From an uncultured Oscillibacter sp. (GTDB lineage: Bacteria > Bacillota > Clostridia > Oscillospirales > Oscillospiraceae): 7,296 nucleotides of DNA. The notes below the pieces were generated by a model. It worked only from the letters and a program-made list of their open reading frames with translations. It had not been told where the DNA came from and searched no databases. The stretch spans positions 1 through 7,296 of the forward strand of contig URKI01000073.1 of assembly GCA_900548505.1 (NCBI GenBank), written 5' to 3'. Positions 1 through 7,263 of the stretch are shown piece after piece. The stretch's first letter is position 1. Each line of letters starts with the position of its first letter. The translations under genes and the position numbers were made by a program.

Positions 1-35
1 GGTCTCGTGGGCTCGGAGATGTGTATAAGAGACAG
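1..35 (+). other. Nextera (Tn5) read-2 library adapter, not genomic
   Basis: Bases 2-35 match the Illumina Nextera read-2 transposon adapter. The part at 2-16 is the sequencing-primer tail and 17-35 is the 19-bp Tn5 mosaic end, which finishes in AAGAGACAG. The genomic insert starts at about base 36. This is synthetic sequence and should be trimmed. Any reading frame that begins inside it is an artefact. Confidence 0.98.
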
Positions 36-379
36 GCGTAGCCCATCTTCACCAGCATGGTGCCGAAGTAGTTGCCCTGCTTCAGGGCGGCGCGGCACTG
101 CTCCTCGGTCATCTTGCCCTTGCGCAGCTCCACCATGGCGGCGACCATCTTGTCCATGTCCTCGAAGGTCTCGGGGTCGACGATCTCGGCGCCGCGGATG
201 TTGAAGCCGATGTCCTCGGCGATGGCCTGGATCTCATTGGGGTTGCCCACCAGCACGGGGGTCAGGAAGGTACCGGACAGCAGACGGGCGGAAGCCTCCA
301 GAATGCGGGGATCGGTGCCCTCGGTGAAGACGATCTTGCGGGGATGCGCCTTCAGCTTTTTGATCAGAAACTCAAACAT
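36..379 (-). CDS. pta: Phosphate acetyltransferase, N-terminal part (3' end off the window)
   Basis: Phosphotransacetylase interconverts acetyl-CoA plus phosphate and acetyl phosphate plus CoA in the cytoplasm. Together with acetate kinase it makes ATP and acetate in fermenters. About 114 residues are visible, roughly one third of the usual 330 or so. The protein begins MFEFLIKKLKAHPRKIVF, followed by the PTA/PTB-family segment TEGTDPRILEAS. Further on are LVGNP (about residues 43-47) and QGNYFGTMLVKMGYA at the truncated end, a typical Pta stretch. The ATG at 379-377 is supported by a GGAGG at 391-387, seven bases upstream. The gene is cut by the library end rather than by a mutation. It has its own promoter and is divergent from the endopeptidase gene. 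Acetate kinase may lie beyond the left end, as is common, but that cannot be seen. PTB-type phosphate butyryltransferase is a less likely alternative. Confidence 0.9.
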
Positions 380-429
380 GACAATTCCTCCAGTTGTTAC
401 TGAATTGGGGTTGTATTCATACCGATTTC

Positions 430-457
430 ATTATACACGTCTGAATCCGTGGGTCAA
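430..457 (-). promoter_or_regulatory. Sigma-A-type promoter for pta
   Basis: On the minus strand a -35 box TTGACC (457-452) is followed by a 16-bp spacer and a perfect -10 box TATAAT (435-430). Transcription would start near 423, giving a leader of about 43 nt before the pta ATG at 379. The match is strong by eye; no transcription data support it here. Confidence 0.75.
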
Positions 458-467
458 TTACATTTTC

Positions 468-483
468 TTTGGCGCGTGCCAAA
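468..483. promoter_or_regulatory. Perfect 16-bp palindrome upstream of the pta -35 box
   Basis: The sequence TTTGGC-GCGT-GCCAAA has perfect 6-bp arms. With its 4-bp centre it reads almost the same on both strands. It lies about 10 bp upstream of the pta -35 box, a position used by activators or upstream operators. It has no T-tract on either strand, so it is not a terminator. The cognate protein cannot be named from sequence alone. Confidence 0.4.
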
Positions 484-609
484 AATTTACGAAATATTCA
501 CCTTTTCTTGTGTCAAATGTGCAAAACTGACAAACGGCGTGCCACATGCTGTAGGCGGGGATTTGTACCCCACCCAAGACGTAGGCGCGTTTTTTCACGG
601 ATTTAGGGC

Positions 610-638
610 TTGACGAATACGGAAAAACAAGGTATCAT
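610..638 (+). promoter_or_regulatory. Sigma-A-type promoter for the M23 endopeptidase gene
   Basis: A -35 box TTGACG (610-615) and a -10 box TATCAT (633-638) are separated by exactly 17 bp. Transcription would start near 645, leaving a leader of about 48 nt before the ATG at 693. No other promoter of similar quality is visible for this gene. Confidence 0.7.
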
Positions 639-645
639 GACAACG

Positions 646-660
646 GTAACAAATTGTAAC
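646..660 (+). repeat. GTAAC direct repeat with 10-bp period at the predicted transcription start
   Basis: GTAAC occurs at 646-650 and again at 656-660, one helical turn apart, just at and downstream of the predicted start. Tandem half-sites on one DNA face are typical of OmpR/PhoP-family response regulators. The second unit reads TGTAAC, which fits the WalR (YycF) half-site TGTWAH. The first reads GGTAAC, and the gap is 4 rather than the usual 5 bases. It is therefore only a candidate operator, and chance is possible. Confidence 0.3.
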
Positions 661-692
661 TTTTTCAAAAGCGTGATTTTTAGGGAGCGTTT

Positions 693-2558
693 ATGAGTAA
701 TCAGATAAAGCAGGCAGGCCGGCCGCCGCGGCACAGCCGCACCAGTGGCCGCCGGCTGGCAAGAGAGATGAACACGGAAACTCCCGCTCTGGGGCACCAG
801 GGAAAGGAGAACGGCGCGCGCCGCCGGGCAGCCGTGGAGGCGGTGCAGAGCGAGGCACCAAAGCCGCAGGCTGCCGCCGCTGTACAGACCGCCGAGACCG
901 AGACCGCGCCCAAGGCGGGTCTGCTGGAGCGGCTGAAAGCGGCCGTGGAGCGCTGGAAGGAGTCCGACGGCTCCAGTGAAAGCCCGGTGGTGCTGGGCTT
1001 CCGGGCCGGCAGACGGGAGCTGCGGCGTCTGCGCCGCCGGCTGCGCCACATCCTGCGGGAGAACAAGGCGCACCGTTTCCCAGAGTCGGACCACAGAGCC
1101 GTGCGGCTGCTGCTGTTTGGCTTCAACATGCTGCCCACCTTCGGCAGCCGGGTGCGGGAGGCCGTCTGGGGCCGCCGCAAGCGGGCCATGCATCAGCCCG
1201 GCCGGCTGCACACCTGGATGGGCGGCCGCAAGATCCATCCCGCCGCATTCCTGGGCGCCGGCTGCGCGCTGGCGCTGGCCATCGTGCTTTGCTCTTCCTA
1301 TACCTTCGGCACCACCGTCATCTATGACGGCGAGGCCATCGCCACCGTCAGCTCCCGCTCCGCGGCAGAGGATGCCCGGGCCAAGCTGGAGGAGGTGACC
1401 GCCTCCACCCTGGGTGAGGACTATACCATTGATGATTCTCTCCTGGAGTACTCCTCCGGCATCATGGCCCGCAGCGAAGTGGTGGACGAGGACACCTATG
1501 AAGAGGACCTGTCCGAGGAGATCGGTCTGGTGACCCAGGCCTATTGCCTGTATGTGGACGGCGAGCTCATCGGCGCCACCCCCTATGAGGGCGCGCTGGA
1601 GGAGCTGCTGGCCCAGCTGAAGGCGGCCTCCACCGATGAGAACACCATCTCCTGCGAGTTCGCCGAGGATGTGGACATCCGCCAGGAGTACGTGCCCACC
1701 TCTCAGGTGATGAACCTGGGGTATCTGGCCGAGACCCTGTACAGCACCAAGAGCGCCGAGGTCACCTATGAGGTGAAGAAGGGCGACACCTGGTCCCAGA
1801 TCGCCAACAGCCACGGCCTGACCTCCGCGGAGCTGCTGGCCCTCAACCCCGGTTACAACATCGACAAGCTGCAGATCGGCGAAGTGCTGACCCTGTCCGC
1901 CTCCGTTCCCTACCTGACCATGACCGTGGTGCGGCAGGAGCGGTACGTGGAAGACGTCATGTACGACATTGAGTACACCGACTCCGCGTATTTGTATAAG
2001 GGTGACTATGAGGTCACGTCCAAGGGCCAGTACGGCGCCGCCGACGTGGTGGCAAACGTCACCTATGTCAACGGCGAGGAGACCGAGCGCACGGTGCTCT
2101 CCTCCGTGACCCTCAAGGAGCCTGTGACTGAGCAGCGGCTGCAGGGTACCAAGGAGCGGCCCACCTGGCTGCCCACCGGCACCTTCCGCTGGCCCACCTC
2201 CGGCCGCATCACCTCCTACTTCGGCGGCCGGTCCTCTCCCGGCGGTATCGGCTCCACCAACCACAAGGGCATCGACATCGCCGCGCCCAAGGGCACGCCG
2301 GTCTACGCGGCCGACGGCGGCACCGTTACCTACGCCGGCTGGATGAGCGGCTATGGCTACCTGGTGCAGATCAACCACGGCAACGGCTATGTGACCTACT
2401 ACGGCCATAACTCCAGCCTGCTGGTGTCCGTTGGCCAGCACGTCTACAAGGGCCAGCAGATCGCCCGCGTGGGCTCCACCGGCAACTCCACCGGCAACCA
2501 CTGCCACTTCGAGATCCGCTACAACGGCGTGGCAAAGAACCCGCTGAACTATCTGTAA
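693..2558 (+). CDS. Membrane-anchored LysM-G5-M23 peptidoglycan endopeptidase
   Basis: This is a 621-residue predicted cell-wall hydrolase that cuts peptide cross-bridges outside the membrane. The start has AGGGAG at 682-687, five bases before the ATG. Residues 1-183 are hydrophilic and basic, with an Arg-rich helix-like stretch at 104-122. One transmembrane segment at about 184-205 would put the N-terminus inside and the rest outside. A region of unknown fold (about 206-355) is followed by a LysM glycan-binding domain (357-401, starting YEVKKGDTWSQIA). Next come a G5-like domain (about 403-487, with YLYKGDYEVTSKG) and an M23/LytM catalytic domain (about 497-621). By analogy with LytM, zinc ligands are H524, D528 (HKGID) and H605, and catalytic histidines are H571 (YYGH) and H603 (NHCHFEIR). 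All are present, so the enzyme should be active. It has its own promoter and terminator. The natural substrate bond is unknown. Confidence 0.9.
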   Translation: MSNQIKQAGRPPRHSRTSGRRLAREMNTETPALGHQGKENGARRRAAVEAVQSEAPKPQAAAAVQTAETETAPKAGLLERLKAAVERWKESDGSSESPVVLGFRAGRRELRRLRRRLRHILRENKAHRFPESDHRAVRLLLFGFNMLPTFGSRVREAVWGRRKRAMHQPGRLHTWMGGRKIHPAAFLGAGCALALAIVLCSSYTFGTTVIYDGEAIATVSSRSAAEDARAKLEEVTASTLGEDYTIDDSLLEYSSGIMARSEVVDEDTYEEDLSEEIGLVTQAYCLYVDGELIGATPYEGALEELLAQLKAASTDENTISCEFAEDVDIRQEYVPTSQVMNLGYLAETLYSTKSAEVTYEVKKGDTWSQIANSHGLTSAELLALNPGYNIDKLQIGEVLTLSASVPYLTMTVVRQERYVEDVMYDIEYTDSAYLYKGDYEVTSKGQYGAADVVANVTYVNGEETERTVLSSVTLKEPVTEQRLQGTKERPTWLPTGTFRWPTSGRITSYFGGRSSPGGIGSTNHKGIDIAAPKGTPVYAADGGTVTYAGWMSGYGYLVQINHGNGYVTYYGHNSSLLVSVGQHVYKGQQIARVGSTGNSTGNHCHFEIRYNGVAKNPLNYL

Positions 2559-2575
2559 GATCGACTGCGGTCTCC

Positions 2576-2611
2576 AACGACCCCGGACCATCGAGTCCGG
2601 GGTCGTTTTTT
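2576..2611 (+). terminator. Strong intrinsic terminator after the endopeptidase gene
   Basis: A perfect 12- to 13-bp stem has its left arm at 2576-2588 and its right arm at 2595-2607, around the 6-base loop CATCGA. It runs directly into six T residues (2606-2611). It lies 18 bases after the stop codon. It should end the endopeptidase transcript and insulate it from the ABC operon downstream. Confidence 0.95.
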
Positions 2612-2865
2612 ATGTGCAAAATTTTCGCAAAACTGAAAACGTTTACGCACAATTGGGGTACGAATGTCTGTCAGTTGGAAATAGATGTATACCGCAACTA
2701 AAATTTTACAGATCAGGCCGCAATTAGAACAAAAGAACGGTTTATGTAAGAAATCCATGCGCTTTTGTAGGGTTTTGCAAAAAGAACGCCTGAAAACGAT
2801 ATAGTTAAAACGCACAAAGGAATGAAGAAAATACATACAAAACTATGGAAAATACTAAAATCGCC
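2612..2865. other. AT-rich intergenic stretch with no gene seen
   Basis: No convincing coding frame or RNA gene was found here. The region holds a cre-like box (2634-2647) and a related GAAAACG half-site (2792-2798). AAAAGAACG is repeated at 2731-2739 and 2780-2788. A weak promoter-like pair, TTGGAA (2675-2680) and TAAAAT (2699-2704) with an 18-bp gap, is also present. It most likely serves as upstream control DNA for the ABC operon. Confidence 0.5.
2634..2647. promoter_or_regulatory. cre-like / LacI-family operator, upstream copy
   Basis: TGAAAACGTTTACG matches the catabolite-responsive element consensus TGWAANCGNTNWCA at every position but the last. It has the central CG and flanking AAA/TTT typical of LacI-family sites. 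It lies 23 bases after the terminator and about 230 bp upstream of the ABC operon -35 box. A related site sits just downstream of that promoter, so looping or CcpA control is conceivable. This rests on consensus matching only. Confidence 0.45.
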
Positions 2866-2893
2866 TTGACAATTTCTTCATAAAGATGATACT
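2866..2893 (+). promoter_or_regulatory. Promoter for the ABC importer operon
   Basis: A perfect -35 box TTGACA (2866-2871) is followed by 16 bp and a -10 box GATACT (2888-2893, four of six matches). Transcription would start near 2900, giving a leader of about 78 nt. The downstream GAAAACGTTT site lies within that leader, which suits repression. Confidence 0.65.
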
Positions 2894-2909
2894 GTAAAAG
2901 CAAGAAGTT

Positions 2910-2923
2910 CGAAAACGTTTGCA
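2910..2923. promoter_or_regulatory. LacI-family-type operator just downstream of the ABC promoter
   Basis: The sequence CGAAAACGTTTGCA has the perfect core AAACGTTT with a central CG, plus matching G/C at the sixth position either side of the centre. It begins about 10 bases after the predicted transcription start, where a bound repressor would block transcription. It resembles the copy at 2634-2647. The regulator, a specific LacI-type repressor or CcpA, cannot be identified from this window. Confidence 0.45.
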
Positions 2924-2928
2924 TAAGT

Positions 2929-2948
2929 CCTCCGCCATCAGACGGAGG
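2929..2948 (+). other. Leader hairpin upstream of the permease gene
   Basis: CCTCCG (2929-2934) pairs with CGGAGG (2943-2948) around an 8-base loop. The stem can be extended by one T-G wobble pair. No T-tract follows, so it is not an intrinsic terminator. It sits in the predicted 5' leader, ending 29 bases before the ATG and just ahead of the purine-rich ribosome binding region. It may affect mRNA stability or translation. No known riboswitch fold was recognised. Confidence 0.4.
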
Positions 2949-2977
2949 GCACAGGAAAGAGGGGGACTGAGCGCGCG

Positions 2978-4819
2978 ATGAGACCGAAAGAAGAAAACTA
3001 CTCAAAGAGCAAGCGGCTGAAAAACCAGATCAAAGCAGTCGTCACGAATCCCTACAACGTGATCGTGCTGATCGCGATCCTGCTTTTGACGTATCTGATC
3101 GTGCTGCCGCTGCTGGACATGATCTCCAGCACCTTCGAGCTGGCCCAGCGGGACCTGCGGGTCATGGGCCCGGACGCGGAGGTGGGACAGTTCACCCTCT
3201 ACTACTGGCAGCGGCTGCTGGCCAGCGAGCTGTCCATGTCCATGCTCATCAAGCCCTTGATCAACTCGCTGACCATCGGCGTGTGCGTATCCGTATGCGC
3301 CATCGCCCTGGGCTCCGTGCTGGCATGGCTGATGGTCCGGTCGGATCTTCCCTGCAAGCGGTTTTTCTCCCTGGCGGTGATCATTCCCTACATGATCCCC
3401 TCCTGGTGCAAGTCTCAGGCATGGCTGTCCATGTTCAAGACGGCCCGGCTGGGCGGCGCGCCGGGCTTCATGGCCTCCCTGGGCTTCAACGTGCCCGACT
3501 GGCTGGCCTACGGCCCCGTGGCCATCATCATCGTTCTGACACTGCACTACTACGCGTATACATACCTGCTGGTCTCCGCGGCCCTCAACTCCATCAACTC
3601 CGAGCTGGAGGAGATGGGTGAGATCCAGGGCGCCGGCAAGGCCATGATCCTGCGGCGCATCACGCTGCCGCTGGTGCTGCCGGCCATGCTGTCGGCGGTG
3701 ATCCTGACCTTCTCCAAGGCCATCGGCACCTTCGGTACCATCAATTACCTGGGCTCCCCGGTGCAGTACTACACCCTGTCCAGCCAGCTGTATATGAACA
3801 GCAAATCCCTGAACACCCAGACGGCCTTCGCCATGGCCATCATCATGATCTGCATCGCCTCCGTGGCGGTGTTCATCAACCAGAAGCTCATCGGTGCCCG
3901 GAAGTCCTACGCCACCATCGGCGGCAAGGGCGGACGCTCCACCCTCATCGGACTGGGCCGCGTGGGCCGGCCGGTGATTACGGCGCTTTTGTTCGTGTTC
4001 TTCGCCGTGGGCATCATCATGCCGATCCTGATCCTCATCATGGAAAGCTGCATGCTCAAGGAGGGCACCTACAGCCTCTCCAACTTCACGCTCCACTACT
4101 GGATCGGTGATCCTGATCCCAAGATCATGGAGGGTATGCCGGGCATCTTCAAAAATCCCGACTTTATCAAGGCCCTGCTCAACTCCGCCCGGCTGACGCT
4201 GGTCAACGGCATCTTCGGCACCATCTTCGGCCAGATCCTTGGCTATATCTGCGCCAAGGGCCGCGGCAAGTTCCACGGCAAACTGGTGGAACAGCTGGTG
4301 TTCATCCCGTACCTGATCCCCTCCGTGGCGTTCGGCGGCATTTACCTCTCCATGTTCTCTCAGCCCCAGACGCTCTTCGGCGTGACGCTGGTGCCCTCTT
4401 TGTACGGTACGTTCACGCTGCTGACGTTGGTGTCCGTGGTCAAGCACCTGCCGTTCGCCTCCCGGGCCGGCACGTCCAACATGCTGCAGATCAGCGGCGA
4501 GCTGGAAGAGGCGGCCACCATCGAGGGCGCAGGCTTTTTCAAGCGGTTCGTCAAGATCGTGTTCCCGCTCAGCAAGGGCGGCTTCATCTCCGGCTTCATG
4601 CTGATCTTCGTGTCCATTATGAAAGAGCTGGATCTGATCATCCTCATCATGACCCCCACCACCTCCACGCTGCCGTACCTGGCGTTCCAGTATCAAAACG
4701 GCAACTCGCCCCAGGCGTCCAACTGTGTGGCCATCGTGATGTTCAGCATTGTGTTCTTGGTGTATGCTCTGGCCAATATCTTCGGCGACGCGGATCTGGC
4801 CAAGAGCATGGCGGGCTGA
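2978..4819 (+). CDS. Fused two-domain ABC transporter permease, Fe3+/Afu (FbpB-like) type
   Basis: This inner-membrane channel subunit, 613 residues, belongs to the MetI-like binding-protein-dependent permease family with two permease units fused in one chain. A short basic cytoplasmic N-terminus precedes the first membrane segment (about 27-50). The first unit spans roughly 95-300 and the second roughly 335-605, with many hydrophobic segments between. Each unit carries the cytoplasmic coupling loop (EAA motif) that docks on the ATPase: EEMGEIQGAG at about 211-220 and EEAATIEGAG at about 510-519. Fusion of two permease units is usual for FbpB/AfuB-type ferric or sugar-phosphate importers. The ATG has AGAGGGGG about 12 bases upstream, a rather long gap, and no other in-frame start is seen. 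It is the first gene of the operon, 32 bases before the ATPase gene. The substrate is not established. Confidence 0.9.
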   Translation: MRPKEENYSKSKRLKNQIKAVVTNPYNVIVLIAILLLTYLIVLPLLDMISSTFELAQRDLRVMGPDAEVGQFTLYYWQRLLASELSMSMLIKPLINSLTIGVCVSVCAIALGSVLAWLMVRSDLPCKRFFSLAVIIPYMIPSWCKSQAWLSMFKTARLGGAPGFMASLGFNVPDWLAYGPVAIIIVLTLHYYAYTYLLVSAALNSINSELEEMGEIQGAGKAMILRRITLPLVLPAMLSAVILTFSKAIGTFGTINYLGSPVQYYTLSSQLYMNSKSLNTQTAFAMAIIMICIASVAVFINQKLIGARKSYATIGGKGGRSTLIGLGRVGRPVITALLFVFFAVGIIMPILILIMESCMLKEGTYSLSNFTLHYWIGDPDPKIMEGMPGIFKNPDFIKALLNSARLTLVNGIFGTIFGQILGYICAKGRGKFHGKLVEQLVFIPYLIPSVAFGGIYLSMFSQPQTLFGVTLVPSLYGTFTLLTLVSVVKHLPFASRAGTSNMLQISGELEEAATIEGAGFFKRFVKIVFPLSKGGFISGFMLIFVSIMKELDLIILIMTPTTSTLPYLAFQYQNGNSPQASNCVAIVMFSIVFLVYALANIFGDADLAKSMAG

Positions 4820-4851
4820 CACGGATACTCAACTGAGAGGAGAAAGCGATC

Positions 4852-5973
<1,122 letters not shown>

Positions 5974-5977
5974 TCTC

Positions 5978-5997
5978 ATTGCGGCGGAGGCCGCAGT
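5978..5997 (+). other. Hairpin between the ATPase and binding-protein genes
   Basis: TGCGGC (5980-5985) and GCCGCA (5990-5995) form a GC-rich stem with the 4-base loop GGAG. It can be extended to eight pairs by T5979-G5996 (wobble) and A5978-T5997. It starts five bases after the ATPase stop and is followed by A residues, not T, so it should not terminate transcription. Such intercistronic stems in importer operons can protect mRNA ends and allow different levels of each subunit. That role is inferred. Confidence 0.5.
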
Positions 5998-6038
5998 AAA
6001 ATACAAACAGGGAAGAATCTAGAAGGAGGAAAAGAACT

Positions 6039-7235
6039 ATGTTGAAGCACAAGAAATGGCTGGCCGGATTCCTGGCCGTGACCATGCTCTTCAGCCTGAC
6101 TGCCTGCGGCAGTAAGGAAGAGCAGCCTGCCGAAACTGAGGGCGAGCTGACTGAGTGGGAGCAGAAGGCCAACATCTTTGCCACCGACGAGACCGATGAA
6201 GAGCTGTATCAGCAGGCCATCGAGGAAGGCGGCACCGTAACGCTGTACTCCATCTCCTCCCGCTGCGGCAAGGTTGCCGAGGCCTTCATGGCCAAATACC
6301 CCGAACTCAAGTGCGAATCCTTCGATATCTCCACCAACGAGCTGCTGGAAAAGGTCACCCGTGAGCATGAGGCTGAGCAGTATGTGGCCGACGTGGTGCA
6401 TATCAAGGACCAGGACGGTTCTTTGTATAACCAGTATGTGAAGAACAAGGTGTTCTATCTCTATCAGCCCGCAGACATCTTTGCCCACATCGATGAGCAG
6501 TACACCGCCACCGCCACCCCGCTGTACATCGAGCTGACCCAGCTGTTCTACAACGCTGAGGCCTATCCCGACGGCTCTCCCATCACCAACATCTGGCAGC
6601 TGACCGAGCCCCAGTGGCAGGGCAAGATCATGATGCAGAACCCGCTGGATAACCTGTCCTGGGGCTCCTGGATCACCGGCTTCTGCGTGGGCGAGGTGCC
6701 TGACCAGCTGGCTGCCGCCTATAAGGAGCTGTACGGTGAGGATCTGGTCCTCTCCGAGGGCTGCGCCAACGCCGGCTATGAGTTCCTCAAGCGCCTGCAC
6801 GACAACAAGCCCACCTACACCTCCTCCTCCGACGAGATCGCCGAGTCCGTTGGTACGCCCGGCCAGAGCGATCCTCCTGTTGGCTTCAGCGCCTCCTCCA
6901 AGCTGCGCAAGAACGAGGATAACGGCTGGGTCCTGGCTCCTGTGAACCTGTATCCCACCACCGGCATCCCCGCCATCAACACCCTGTACGTGGTCGAAGG
7001 CTGCCAGCATCCCGCTGCCGCCAAGCTGCTGATCCGCTTCATGATGGGCGGCATCGACGGCGACACCAGCGGCTATGAGCCCTTCAACACCCTGGGCGGC
7101 TGGCCCGTGCGTGACGACATCGAGCCTGCTGAGGGCTCCGTCCCCTACGCCGAGATGAACGTCTCTCCCTTCAATCCCGACGAGATCTATGTGAACTACA
7201 ACACCGTGCGTGACTTCTGGCAGATGCTGGGCTAA
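6039..7235 (+). CDS. ABC importer lipoprotein solute-binding protein (Fe3+/Afu-type family)
   Basis: This 398-residue extracellular ligand receptor would be anchored to the membrane by lipid. A signal peptide with basic MLKHKK and a hydrophobic core ends in the lipobox LTAC, so C23 is the predicted lipidated residue. An acidic linker (about 24-60) leads into the binding-protein fold at GGTVTLYSISSRCGKVAEAF (64-83). The stretch FYNAEAYPDGSP...IWQL...QWQGKIMMQNPL (170-203) resembles the YN...W..L..P.WKGKI...P pattern of FbpA/AfuA-type proteins. Further conserved-looking parts are GWVLAPVNLYPTTGIPA (296-312) and GGWPVRDDIEP (353-363). Five cysteines besides C23 (76, 92, 216, 242, 322) are unusual for this fold. 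The paired tyrosines that hold iron in classic FbpA were not recognised, so the ligand is uncertain. AAGGAGG at 6023-6029, nine bases before the ATG, is the best ribosome binding site in the operon. The gene is complete. Confidence 0.87.
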   Translation: MLKHKKWLAGFLAVTMLFSLTACGSKEEQPAETEGELTEWEQKANIFATDETDEELYQQAIEEGGTVTLYSISSRCGKVAEAFMAKYPELKCESFDISTNELLEKVTREHEAEQYVADVVHIKDQDGSLYNQYVKNKVFYLYQPADIFAHIDEQYTATATPLYIELTQLFYNAEAYPDGSPITNIWQLTEPQWQGKIMMQNPLDNLSWGSWITGFCVGEVPDQLAAAYKELYGEDLVLSEGCANAGYEFLKRLHDNKPTYTSSSDEIAESVGTPGQSDPPVGFSASSKLRKNEDNGWVLAPVNLYPTTGIPAINTLYVVEGCQHPAAAKLLIRFMMGGIDGDTSGYEPFNTLGGWPVRDDIEPAEGSVPYAEMNVSPFNPDEIYVNYNTVRDFWQMLG

Positions 7236-7263
7236 ACGGCACAGCGCCAAAAAAACAACAGAC
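7236..7263 (+). other. Short genomic tail after the binding-protein gene, no terminator seen
   Basis: These 28 bases include a run of seven A residues and no stem plus T-tract. The operon may therefore continue, or terminate, beyond the end of the insert. Confidence 0.6.

Noticed and set aside
72..530. A 152-codon plus-strand frame covering the left gene and the intergenic region
   Set aside because: It overlaps pta antisense and then runs through promoter DNA. The minus-strand translation is clearly phosphate acetyltransferase.
554..595. Stem at 554-574 followed by a T-run at 590-595, as a possible terminator
   Set aside because: The T-run lies 15 bases after the stem, the stem has a mismatch, and no gene lies upstream on that strand to terminate.
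603..2591. A 662-codon open frame on the minus strand, opposite the endopeptidase gene
   Set aside because: It is a shadow of GC-rich codon usage in the real gene. It has a low-complexity Gly/Ala/His/Leu composition, no recognisable domain, and begins inside the terminator stem.
2612..2977. CRISPR repeats, tRNA or known riboswitch in the longest gene-free stretch
   Set aside because: No regularly spaced repeats, cloverleaf or recognisable riboswitch core could be found by eye. Only short operator-like motifs and one hairpin are present.
2549..3005. Small minus-strand frames (66 and 95 codons) in the intergenic region before the ABC operon
   Set aside because: They span the promoter, leader and terminator elements, show no family resemblance, and look like chance openings in AT-rich DNA.
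3002..4822. A 606-codon open frame on the minus strand, opposite the permease gene
   Set aside because: Its His/Asp/Gly/Gln-rich translation has no membrane or domain features, while the plus-strand frame has clear permease motifs. It is an antisense codon-bias artefact.
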